Below are positions 15,831 through 25,528 of a DNA stretch of 64,000 nt, one piece after another. The position numbers and the translations under genes were made by a program. The stretch's first letter is position 1; each line of letters begins with the position of its first letter. The stretch spans positions 7,342,229-7,406,228 of the forward strand of contig NZ_LT607803.1 in the NCBI RefSeq assembly GCF_900090195.1, written 5' to 3'. Below the pieces are notes generated by a model that ran no database searches, had not been told where the DNA came from, and saw nothing but the letters and a program-made list of their open reading frames with translations. The stretch is from Variovorax sp. HW608 (GTDB taxonomy: Bacteria > Pseudomonadota > Gammaproteobacteria > Burkholderiales > Burkholderiaceae_C).

Positions 15831-18800
15831 TCACAGGCGCTCCATCTTCGGCATCCACACGCGCAGCAGCGAGAAGAGCCGGTCGAGGTCCACGGGCTTC
15901 GCCAGGTAGTCGCTCGCGCCGGCGGCGATGCACTGCTCCTGGTCGTCCTTCATGGCCTTGGCGGTGACCACGATCACCGGCAGATTGTCGAAGCGCGGGT
16001 CCTGGCGCAGGCGGCGCGTGGCTTCGAGGCCATCCATCTCCGGCATCATCACGTCCATCAGCACGAGGTCGATGTCGCCCACCTGGTCGAGCTTCTGCAG
16101 CGCCTCGCGACCGTTGCGCGCCACCTCGACCGCCGCGCCGCGCTGCTCCAGCGCGCTGGTCAGCGCGAAGATGTTGCGCACGTCGTCGTCCACCAGCAGG
16201 ATGCGGCGGCCTTCGAAGACGCGGTCGCGGGCGCGCACCGTCTTCAGCATGTTGCGCCGCTCGGTCGAGAGCTCGGCCTCCACCTTGTGCAGGAACAGCG
16301 TGACCTCGTCGAGCAGGCGCTCCGGCGAGCGCGCCCCCTTGACGATGATCGAGCGCGAGTAGCGCAGCAGCTGCGCCTCCTCGTCGTGCGTGAGGTTGCG
16401 GCCGGTGTGGACGATGACCGGCGGGAAGGACACGATCTCCTCGGTCGCGATGCGCCTGAGCAACTCGCTGCCCTTCATGTCGGGCAGCCGGAGGTCGGTG
16501 ACCATGCAGTCGAAGACGCGGGTGCGCAGCAGCGCCAGCGCTTCCTCGCCCGATTCGACCGCGGTGATCACCACGTCCTCGTCGCCGATCAGCAGGGCCG
16601 CGCTTTCGCGCTGCGCCGCGTCGCCCTCGACCAGCAGCACCGCCTTGACCTTCTGCGCGAGCTTGTCCTCGATGCGCCGGAACACGTCCATGAGCTGCTC
16701 GCGCGACGCCGGCTTGCGGGCATAGCCGATCGCGCCCATGTGCATCGCAAGCTCGGGGGTGTCCATCGCCGAGACCACGTGCACCGGGATGTGGCGTGTC
16801 TGCGGGTCGTCTTTGAGCCGCTGCAGCACGGCGAGGCCGGGGCTGTCCGGCAGGCGCATGTCGAGCAGGATCGCATCCGGCAGGAACTGCGTCGCGAGGC
16901 CGTAGCCGTCGGCCGCGCCGTGCGCGACGAGGCAGCGGTAGCCGAGTTCGTGCGCGAGGTCGTAGAGGATGTGGGCGAACTGCGGTTCGTCCTCGATGAC
17001 CAGCAGGCGCCGCGCCGGGCCGGGCGGCAGCGCGCGATCGTCGGGGAACTGCGGCACGGCCGGCACCGGCGGCGCGGTCGGCGGCGGCGCTGCGCTCGCC
17101 CGCGGGTGGGCCGCGAGCGGCGCGGGCGCATCGGCCTGCGGTGCCCGCGCGGGCAGCGCCAGCGTGAAGGTGCTGCCCGCGCCCGGCGTGCTGGCCACCG
17201 AGAGCGTGCCGCCCAGCAGTTGCGCCAGGTCGCGCGAGATCGAGAGGCCCAGCCCGGTGCCGCCATGGCGCCGGCTCGCGGTCCCGTCCGCCTGGCGGAA
17301 GGCCTCGAAGACCACGCCCTGCTGGTCCCGGGCGATACCGATGCCGGTGTCCGCCACCTCGAACAGCGCGCCGCCTTCGGGCGCACCGCGTACGGTCAGC
17401 GCGAGCTCGCCGCGGTCGGTGAACTTCAGGGCGTTCGACAGCAGGTTCTTGAGGATCTGCTCGACGCGCTGCCGGTCGGTGACCAGCGTGGGCGGCGCGT
17501 CCGGGCGCACCTCCACGCGCAGAGCCAGGCGCTTGTCGTCCGCCGGCGGCCTGAACATCGTGTCGAGACCCGCGGCGATACTCGCGATGCCGACGTCCTC
17601 CGCGACCACGTCGAGCCTGCCGGCCTCGACCTTCGCGATGTCGAGGATGTCGTTGATCAGCGCCAGCAGATCGTTGCCCGAGCTGTAGATAGCATCCGCG
17701 AACTTCACCTGCTCCTCGCTCAGGTTGCCCTGCGCGTTGTCGCGCAGCAGCTTGGCCAGGATCAGCGCGCTGTTGAGGGGCGTGCGCAGCTCGTGCGACA
17801 TGTTGGCGAGGAACTCGGTCTTGTAGCGGCTCGCCTCCTGGAGCTCCAGGGCGCGGTCCTCCAGCTCGCGCTGCGCGCGGCGCAGGGCGGCGTTGCGCAG
17901 GTCCAGCGCCTCGGTGCGCTCGGAAAGCTGGCTGTTGGTCTGCTCGAGCTCGGCCTGCTGGTTCTCCATCGCGGACTGCGAGACGCGCAGCGCGCGCGAC
18001 TGTTCTTCCAGTTCCTGGTTGGCGGTGCGCAGCTCTTCCTGCTGCAGCTGCAGCTCCTCGTTGAGCTGGCGCGTCTCGGCCAGCGCGTCCTGCAGCTGCT
18101 CGCGAAAACGCACCGCCGCGACCGCGCTGCCGATGTTGTTCGCGACCATCTCGAGCAGCTGGTGAACCTCGGTGCCGGGCGTGCGCAGGAAGCCGAGCTC
18201 CAACACGCCGTTGACGATACCGTCGCTCGACACCGGCAGCAGCACCGCCGCCGCCGGCGACATCTCGCCGAGACCCGAATTGACCTTCAGGTAGGCGGCG
18301 TCGACCGGCTCGATCAGCATGCGCCGCCGCTCGGTCGCCGTCTGCCCGACGAGGCCTTCGGTGGGCGCGAAGACCCGCGGCGAGGCATCGGCCTGTGCCG
18401 AGAAGCCGTAGCTCGCGACGCGCCGCAGCGTGCCCTGCCGCTCGCGCAGGTAGAACGCGCCGACCGGGCTGCTGACGCGGCGCGCGAAGAAGGTGAGCAC
18501 CTTGCGCCCCAGCTCGTGCGCGCTCAGCTCGCCGACCAGCTCGCCGCCGAGCTCGGTCTGCGCGCCGCGCAGGCGGGCCTGCGCTTCGAGACTCACGGCA
18601 CTGGCAGCCTGGTCCTGGAGCATCGCGTCGTAGCTGCCCGACAAGCGCAGCAGGCGCCGGCGACCGAAGAAGGCCATGAGCCCGGTGGCAACCAGCGTGA
18701 AGAGCACGAAGGAGACGACCACCACGATCGCGGTGCGGTTGGCATCGTTGTTGCGCTGATAGCGCAGGTTCTGCTCGGCCTCCATGAAGGCAGCGTATTC

Positions 18801-19280
18801 GGCGCGCATGTCGTCGGTGATGCGCTTGCCGCTGCCCAGGCGCACAGCCTCGGCGACTTCGCCGCCGTTGCGGCGCCGCTCGATCAATTCGCTGGCGAAG
18901 GCATTCCATGCGTTCTGCAGCGAGGCGATGCGGTCCACCCGTTCCGCCTGGGCACGGTTGTCGGACACCAGCATCCGCAGCGCGCCGAGATCGTCCTTCA
19001 TGCGCGCGAGCGCGCTGTCGTAGGGCTCGAGAAAGCTCGCTTCGCCCGTGAGGAGGTAGCCGCGCACCCCTGCTTCCATGTCGATGCTGCGGCGCTGCGC
19101 CTCGGCCGCGAAGCGGGTCACGCGGTCGGTCTGCTCCACCAGCGCGATCGTCGAGAGCAGGTATGCGATGAGCAGCACGAACAACAGGGCGCCGACGACG
19201 CCGGCGGCGATCGGCTGCTTGAGATTGCGATTCAGAAGGCGCTGGAAGTCCTCGGTGTCGATCGTTGCCTGGGTCGTCAT
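15831..19280 (-). CDS. CHASE3-GAF hybrid histidine kinase with three receiver domains
   Basis: 1149 residues from ATG at 19280. Order: TM1 (about 24-46); CHASE3-like extracellular four-helix sensor (about 50-180) with the typical MEAGVRGYLLTGE; TM2 (about 184-205); GAF-like domain (about 245-395); long coiled coil (about 396-485); DHp with H496 in SHELRTPLNS; ATPase domain (NLLSNALKF, ADTGIGI, GTGLGLSI); a proline-alanine linker; then three receivers, with LLDMRLPD, VTDLRLPD and LMDVMMPE acceptor sites. The middle receiver lacks the usual acidic pair (LLVEGDAAQ), so it may be structural. It heads a four-gene minus-strand signalling unit. A GTG at 19295 would add five residues. Confidence 0.9.
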   Translation of the reverse strand: MTTQATIDTEDFQRLLNRNLKQPIAAGVVGALLFVLLIAYLLSTIALVEQTDRVTRFAAEAQRRSIDMEAGVRGYLLTGEASFLEPYDSALARMKDDLGALRMLVSDNRAQAERVDRIASLQNAWNAFASELIERRRNGGEVAEAVRLGSGKRITDDMRAEYAAFMEAEQNLRYQRNNDANRTAIVVVVSFVLFTLVATGLMAFFGRRRLLRLSGSYDAMLQDQAASAVSLEAQARLRGAQTELGGELVGELSAHELGRKVLTFFARRVSSPVGAFYLRERQGTLRRVASYGFSAQADASPRVFAPTEGLVGQTATERRRMLIEPVDAAYLKVNSGLGEMSPAAAVLLPVSSDGIVNGVLELGFLRTPGTEVHQLLEMVANNIGSAVAAVRFREQLQDALAETRQLNEELQLQQEELRTANQELEEQSRALRVSQSAMENQQAELEQTNSQLSERTEALDLRNAALRRAQRELEDRALELQEASRYKTEFLANMSHELRTPLNSALILAKLLRDNAQGNLSEEQVKFADAIYSSGNDLLALINDILDIAKVEAGRLDVVAEDVGIASIAAGLDTMFRPPADDKRLALRVEVRPDAPPTLVTDRQRVEQILKNLLSNALKFTDRGELALTVRGAPEGGALFEVADTGIGIARDQQGVVFEAFRQADGTASRRHGGTGLGLSISRDLAQLLGGTLSVASTPGAGSTFTLALPARAPQADAPAPLAAHPRASAAPPPTAPPVPAVPQFPDDRALPPGPARRLLVIEDEPQFAHILYDLAHELGYRCLVAHGAADGYGLATQFLPDAILLDMRLPDSPGLAVLQRLKDDPQTRHIPVHVVSAMDTPELAMHMGAIGYARKPASREQLMDVFRRIEDKLAQKVKAVLLVEGDAAQRESAALLIGDEDVVITAVESGEEALALLRTRVFDCMVTDLRLPDMKGSELLRRIATEEIVSFPPVIVHTGRNLTHDEEAQLLRYSRSIIVKGARSPERLLDEVTLFLHKVEAELSTERRNMLKTVRARDRVFEGRRILLVDDDVRNIFALTSALEQRGAAVEVARNGREALQKLDQVGDIDLVLMDVMMPEMDGLEATRRLRQDPRFDNLPVIVVTAKAMKDDQEQCIAAGASDYLAKPVDLDRLFSLLRVWMPKMERL

Positions 19281-19490
19281 GAAGGGGGCTTGCACAGGTC
19301 AGCAAAACCCTACAAGCTTGCCGGCCTCCGAGCCATGGAGGTGTCGGATAACGCCGCGCGATGGCGTGCGCTCCCGGCCCATCGCGTCCCGCGCGTGTAG
19401 GACCCCGGTGAATTGACAGGCGCGCGGCAACGGCGATGCTCAAGAGGGGCCCGCTGCGTATCCTGCACCGGCCCACGAAAGGGAATCCCG

Positions 19491-20207
19491 ATGGACTTGA
19501 ATTCCACAATCAACCCGCCTGCCGGGCCCATGGCCCGGTCGTCGAAGGCGCTCTGGGTTGTCATCGGCGTGCTGTCGATCGCCGTGGCCGCGCTGGGCGG
19601 CGCACTGGTTCACAAGGAGGTCGGCAACACCTCGCAACCCCAGGCGACTTCGCTCACCATCGCAACGCCGGTGCGCGCGCCGGACGACTTCAAGCCGGCG
19701 GCGGTGCAGGCGCCGTCCGACCCGCCGCCGACTCAGGCCGCCCTGGCCACCACGCTGCCACCGCCGCCGGTGAGGGCACCGCAAGTCATCCCGCCGAATA
19801 CCGCGGCGGGCAGTCCCGCACAGGTCGCGCCGGCCGGCGAAGGCGCGGCGCCGCCGGCGCACAAGGTGTGCTCGGTGTGCGGGCACGTCGAATCGGTCAG
19901 GACGATCAAGCACCAGAAGCCCACCACCGGCGTCGGCGCGGTCGCGGGCGGTGTGGTCGGCGGCGTGCTCGGCAACCAGATCGGCAGCGGCAACGGCCGA
20001 ACGCTGGCGACCGTGGCTGGCGCCGTGGGCGGCGGCTTCGCGGGCAACGAGATCGAGAAGCGCACGCACACCGAAACGGTCTACCAGGTCAGCGTGCGCA
20101 TGGACGACGGCACGCTGCGCACCGTGGAGACCCACAGCGCACCGCCGGTCGGCAAGGCGGTCACGCTGAAGAACAACGTGCTGCGACCGGCGAACGGTCA
20201 AAAGTGA
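19491..20207 (+). CDS. Glycine-zipper 2TM domain protein
   Basis: 238 residues: one N-terminal transmembrane helix (about 18-40), a proline-rich periplasmic spacer, a CxxC motif (VCSVCGHVESV) and a glycine-zipper segment (GAVAGGVVGGVLGNQIGSG... GAVGGGFAGNEIEK) as in SlyB/Rickettsia 17-kDa-antigen-like envelope proteins, then a beta-rich tail (YQVSVRMDDGTLRTVE). It lacks a lipobox Cys, so it is probably inner-membrane anchored. An AAAGGGA site precedes the ATG at 19491. It is divergent from the large hybrid kinase gene, and its 3' end overlaps the convergent hydrolase gene by 47 bp. Likely role is envelope integrity, inferred from the family. Confidence 0.82.
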   Translation: MDLNSTINPPAGPMARSSKALWVVIGVLSIAVAALGGALVHKEVGNTSQPQATSLTIATPVRAPDDFKPAAVQAPSDPPPTQAALATTLPPPPVRAPQVIPPNTAAGSPAQVAPAGEGAAPPAHKVCSVCGHVESVRTIKHQKPTTGVGAVAGGVVGGVLGNQIGSGNGRTLATVAGAVGGGFAGNEIEKRTHTETVYQVSVRMDDGTLRTVETHSAPPVGKAVTLKNNVLRPANGQK

Positions 20208-20955
20208 GCGCGGCCGCCCACCGGCTGACCTGATCGGCCGTCCATGGGCCGTCGTCGAGCGGCAAGTCGTGGCCCGCCGTGGGGTGCTCGACGATCGGCG
20301 CCCGCCATGCGCGCGCGAGGCGCTGCGAGCAGCGCACATCCACCAGTCCGTCGCACCGGCTCGACAGCACCAACAGCGGCACGGCGGGCGCCTCCACCGA
20401 GGCGCGATAGCGCATCGCCGCCCACAGCTGCCGCAGCGCATTCGCGCCGCTCACCGGATGGGCCTCGCGCAGCGCGGCCCATGCATCGACGGTGGCGGCC
20501 GCGTCCGGGGGATGCCGCGTCGTCAAGCGCAGGATGGTCGCTTCGCGCGCGCGCGGGCTGCGTTCGCACATCACGCCCAGCAGCGCCCCATAGTTTGCAG
20601 GCCTGAGGCGCCGATACCAGGGGCTGAAGGGCCGCAGGCTGGTGTTGACGAGCACGCAGCCTGCCAGCTCTGCGGCATGGCGCGACGCCCAGTGGGCCGT
20701 GACCATCGCGCCGAGCGACATCGCGACCACATGCACCGGCGTCTCCACGCCAAGCACGCGAAGCTGCCGGCGGCAGTCGTCGACATAGGCCTCGATCCGG
20801 GCCGGACTGCGCGCATGGTTCAGGCGGCCGTTGCCGGGCAGGTCGATCGCGATGACGCGATCGCCTTCGGGCAGGCGCTGGCGCAGCAGCGCCGGGAACG
20901 CGCCCCAATGGCCGGCTTCGCGCGTGAGGCCGCGCAGCAGCACCCAGGTGCTCAC
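20161..20955 (-). CDS. Alpha/beta hydrolase
   Basis: 264 residues with an alpha/beta-hydrolase fold: the N-terminal strand STWVLLRGLTREAGHWGAF, VIAIDLPGNG, the nucleophile-elbow region HVVAMSLGAMV (Ser in M-S-L-G, a variant of G-x-S-x-G with Ala-Met before Ser), a late Asp in LSSRCDGLVD and His in PTAGHDLPLDD. Substrate is unknown; esterases and lactonases share this pattern. The GTG start at 20955 overlaps the stop of the upstream peptidase gene (GTGA), indicating coupling. The C-terminus overlaps the 3' end of the opposing glycine-zipper gene by 47 bp. Confidence 0.8.
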   Translation of the reverse strand: MSTWVLLRGLTREAGHWGAFPALLRQRLPEGDRVIAIDLPGNGRLNHARSPARIEAYVDDCRRQLRVLGVETPVHVVAMSLGAMVTAHWASRHAAELAGCVLVNTSLRPFSPWYRRLRPANYGALLGVMCERSPRAREATILRLTTRHPPDAAATVDAWAALREAHPVSGANALRQLWAAMRYRASVEAPAVPLLVLSSRCDGLVDVRCSQRLARAWRAPIVEHPTAGHDLPLDDGPWTADQVSRWAAALTFDRSPVAARCSSA

Positions 20956-21983
20956 CGGCGGCCTTTCCGGCTCGCGGCGTACCAGCGCTCGAGCGCACGG
21001 CGCGTGTGTTCCTCCCGGTCTGCGCCGGTGGGCAGCCAACGCTCGTGGCTGCAGGCGGCGCGCGTGAGGAAGTCCAGCCAGCCCAGGTGGCGGCGCAGCA
21101 CGCGCTGCTGGCGGTGCTCGATCATCGGATTGAAGATGCCGTGCCGCGAGAAGAGCTGCTTCGGATTCTTCTTCACCCAGATCCACGAGCCCATCTCCAG
21201 CGTGAGCGGCAGGAACACGCAGCCGCGCTCGCAGGCGCGCAGGTAGAGGAAATCCCACAGGTCGCCGTGCGCGAGGTACTGGCGGCTCTGCGGCTCCAGC
21301 ACGTAGCGGTGGTGCAGCAGCGTTTCGTCCACGATCTCGCACAAGGCATGGACCTCGGCCAGATGCGCGATCGGCCGCGAGGCATGCGCGAACGGAAACC
21401 AGATGCGGTCCGCGAGCCCGAAGCCCGAATGGCAATCGATCGCGATGCTGAAGGGGCGATTCAGCAACTCGGTCTCGACGAGTTCGCACAACGCCGCGCT
21501 TTCGCGCTCCATCGCCGCGCCCGGCGCGCCGCGAAACCAGGGCAAGGCTGCGCTCACGCGCTGGCCGCCGATCAGGAAGGGAACGCGCTCGACCGATTCG
21601 ATCGGCGCATTGCGCATCAGGTCCACCCCGTTCGGATTCGCGCGCGTGCCCAGCCACAGCCCGCCCGGATTGACCACCGGCATGAACACCAGCCGCACGC
21701 CTTCGAGCAGCCGCTGCACGGTGGCGTCCCACTGCAGCCGCATCACGAGGCTGCGCAGGTAGGCGATCGTGACTTCCGCGCCGATGCGCTCCAGGCCGTG
21801 CACGCCGCCGAAGAAGCCGATCGCCGGGGCTTCGGGCGCGCTGCTGCCGAGGATGAAGGCTTCCAGTGCGAAGCGTTGCGCGCCGGCCTCGACCTCGCCC
21901 AGCACGCGGCGCGTCATGCAGGAGCCCGCCCGTCGGGCGAGCGCCTGGAGCTCCATCAGTTCGGGCAGATCGGGCGACTTCAC
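20952..21983 (-). CDS. M14-family zinc carboxypeptidase/deacylase-like protein
   Basis: 343 residues. The zinc ligands of an M14 fold are readable: HGLE (H62, E65), a third-ligand His in DCHSGFG (185), substrate-binding NPNGVDLMRN (116-125) and the likely catalytic Glu in LTLEMGS (263). There is no signal peptide, so it is cytoplasmic, closer to succinylglutamate desuccinylase/aspartoacylase-like and DUF2817-type members than to secreted digestive carboxypeptidases. GTG at 21983. It is coupled to the following hydrolase gene, suggesting the two act on the same unknown amide or ester compound. Confidence 0.8.
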   Translation of the reverse strand: MKSPDLPELMELQALARRAGSCMTRRVLGEVEAGAQRFALEAFILGSSAPEAPAIGFFGGVHGLERIGAEVTIAYLRSLVMRLQWDATVQRLLEGVRLVFMPVVNPGGLWLGTRANPNGVDLMRNAPIESVERVPFLIGGQRVSAALPWFRGAPGAAMERESAALCELVETELLNRPFSIAIDCHSGFGLADRIWFPFAHASRPIAHLAEVHALCEIVDETLLHHRYVLEPQSRQYLAHGDLWDFLYLRACERGCVFLPLTLEMGSWIWVKKNPKQLFSRHGIFNPMIEHRQQRVLRRHLGWLDFLTRAACSHERWLPTGADREEHTRRALERWYAASRKGRR

Positions 21984-22048
21984 GCGCGCAGGATAACGAG
22001 GCGCGCGGACATCAAACAGTCATACATGCGCGTTAGCGTGGCGTGACC

Positions 22049-22150
22049 ATGATCCGCATTTCCCGCCACGCCATCGCCCTGCTCTCGGGCGCCCTCGAAC
22101 TCGCCGCGCTGGCGCGCTCGCGCTGGTCCGTGCGCCACGGCGCGCGATAA
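22049..22150 (+). CDS. Possible 33-aa small protein
   Basis: ATG at 22049 opens a 33-residue frame beginning MIRISRHAIALLSGALELAAL and ending in a basic tail. It has a hydrophobic middle flanked by arginines, like a very small membrane or signal-type peptide. A short stem-loop with TTATT begins 2 bases after its stop, as expected for a real transcription unit, but the ribosome site is weak. It fills most of the 240-bp gap between the divergent peptidase gene and the catalase 3' end. Low confidence; it may be spurious. Confidence 0.25.
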   Translation: MIRISRHAIALLSGALELAALARSRWSVRHGAR

Positions 22151-22151
22151 C

Positions 22152-22169
22152 GCCCGCTCCGGGCTTATT
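22152..22169 (+). terminator. Short GC stem-loop with TTATT, possible terminator
   Basis: GCCCG (22152-22156) pairs with CGGGC (22160-22164) across a 3-base loop and is followed by TTATT. It sits directly after the stop of the possible 33-aa ORF. The 5-bp stem is short and the T-run is imperfect. Confidence 0.35.
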
Positions 22170-22201
22170 GGGCCACCTCCGCGCAGCAGCGCTGCGGTAT
22201 T

Positions 22202-22221
22202 CGCCTTGGGGCGGCCCGGCG
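22202..22221 (+). repeat. Dispersed intergenic GC-rich repeat, copy B
   Basis: The 20 bases CGCCTTGGGGCGGCCCGGCG lie just beyond the catalase stop codon and occur identically at 63132-63151. A further hairpin, CGCAGC-AGC-GCTGCG, lies about 15 bases before it. The placement at gene 3' ends resembles REP-type or terminator-linked repeats. Confidence 0.6.
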
Positions 22222-22223
22222 GC

Positions 22224-24404
<2,181 letters not shown>

Positions 24405-24673
24405 CGGGGTTCCTCTTCGGAGATCGGGATCGCGTGCGGACGGGCCGCGATGGCGCGATGGATTCCAAAGCATAGGCACGCCCCGCGGCCGGGACCGTAG
24501 TGGCCGCGCACCGCGGTGTGTGGGAGCTTCGCGGCGTCGCCGGTAGGACTTGGCCGACGAACCCACGCGCTGGATTTGGACTACGCCGCTTCGCGCGTTC
24601 GTCCACTCATCGGCGGCGGGCTTCGGTCCCTAGCATGGCCGGACCCTTCCACGCCCCATCGAGCCTTCGCACC

Positions 24674-25528
24674 ATGCTCATCCACATCGGCTTTCACATC
24701 GAACTGGCAGTCACCTCGCCCACGGCGCTGATCTACATGCTGAACGTGCACCCTTCGCGCGCCGCCGACATCCAGGGCGAAGGCGGCGAGCGCGTCACGA
24801 TCCGTCCGCATCTCCAGGCCGACCACTATGTCGACGTGTTCGGCAACCATTGCGCGCGCGTCGAGGTGCCGCAGGGCGTGGACAGGATCCGGCTGCGCAA
24901 CGAGGCGGTGGTGTTCGACACCGGCTGGCCCGACGTGGTGAATCCGCACGCGACCAATCACCATCCGGCGCGGCTTCCCGCGACCACGCTGCAGTTCCTG
25001 CTGCCGAGCCGCTACTGCGAAGTCGACAGCGAGCTGCTGGCGCTCGCGTGGAACCTGTTCGGCAACGTCGCGCCCGGCTGGCAGCGCGTGCAGGCGATCT
25101 GCGATTTCGTGCACCAGCGGGTGCGCTTCGACTATGCATGCGCCCGCGCCACGCGCACCGCGCTGGAGGTGTTCCGCGAGCGGGTCGGCGTGTGCCGCGA
25201 CTTCACGCACCTGGCGATCACGCTGTGCCGCTGCCTGAATATCCCGGCGCGCTATGCGACCGGCTACCTCGGCGATATCGGCGTGCCGGTCGCACCGTAT
25301 CCGATGGACTTCAGCGCCTGGTTCGAAGCCTACCTCGGCGACCGCTGGTACACCTTCGACGCGCGGCACAACGTTCCGCGCATCGGCCGCATCGTGATCG
25401 CGCACGGGCGCGATGCGGCCGACGTGCCGATCACGATGGTGTTCGGTGCCAGCACGCTGGAGCGCTTCGAGGTGACGACCGACGAAGTGGTCGCGGTGCC
25501 CGCCGACGCCCAGCCTCAGGGCGCGTAG
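24674..25528 (+). CDS. Transglutaminase-like (papain-fold) family protein
   Basis: 284 residues. An N-terminal beta domain (about 1-110) precedes a transglutaminase-like core with nucleophile C174 in VGVCRDFTHLA and an Asp in RWYTFDARHN (229). The position usually held by the catalytic His (HAW in most families) reads S214-A-W. It therefore either uses another base (for example H232) or belongs to a subfamily with altered chemistry. No signal peptide. Members act as proteases or amidases, often on peptides. The start is ATG at 24674. Its 3' end overlaps the convergent ligD end by 13 bp. Confidence 0.85.
   Translation: MLIHIGFHIELAVTSPTALIYMLNVHPSRAADIQGEGGERVTIRPHLQADHYVDVFGNHCARVEVPQGVDRIRLRNEAVVFDTGWPDVVNPHATNHHPARLPATTLQFLLPSRYCEVDSELLALAWNLFGNVAPGWQRVQAICDFVHQRVRFDYACARATRTALEVFRERVGVCRDFTHLAITLCRCLNIPARYATGYLGDIGVPVAPYPMDFSAWFEAYLGDRWYTFDARHNVPRIGRIVIAHGRDAADVPITMVFGASTLERFEVTTDEVVAVPADAQPQGA

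Noticed and set aside
14493..19400. Very long open frame on the plus strand opposite the hybrid kinases
   Set aside because: The minus strand encodes proteins with complete kinase and receiver motifs. The plus-strand product is a His/Arg/Gln/Leu-rich low-information sequence with no domain, as expected antisense to GC-rich genes.
24405..24673. A gene in the 269-bp gap between catalase and the transglutaminase-like gene
   Set aside because: In-frame extensions of both genes run through it, but they give Arg-rich sequence unlike the families and have poorer ribosome sites than the starts used. It is the divergent promoter region; no motif was clear enough to annotate.
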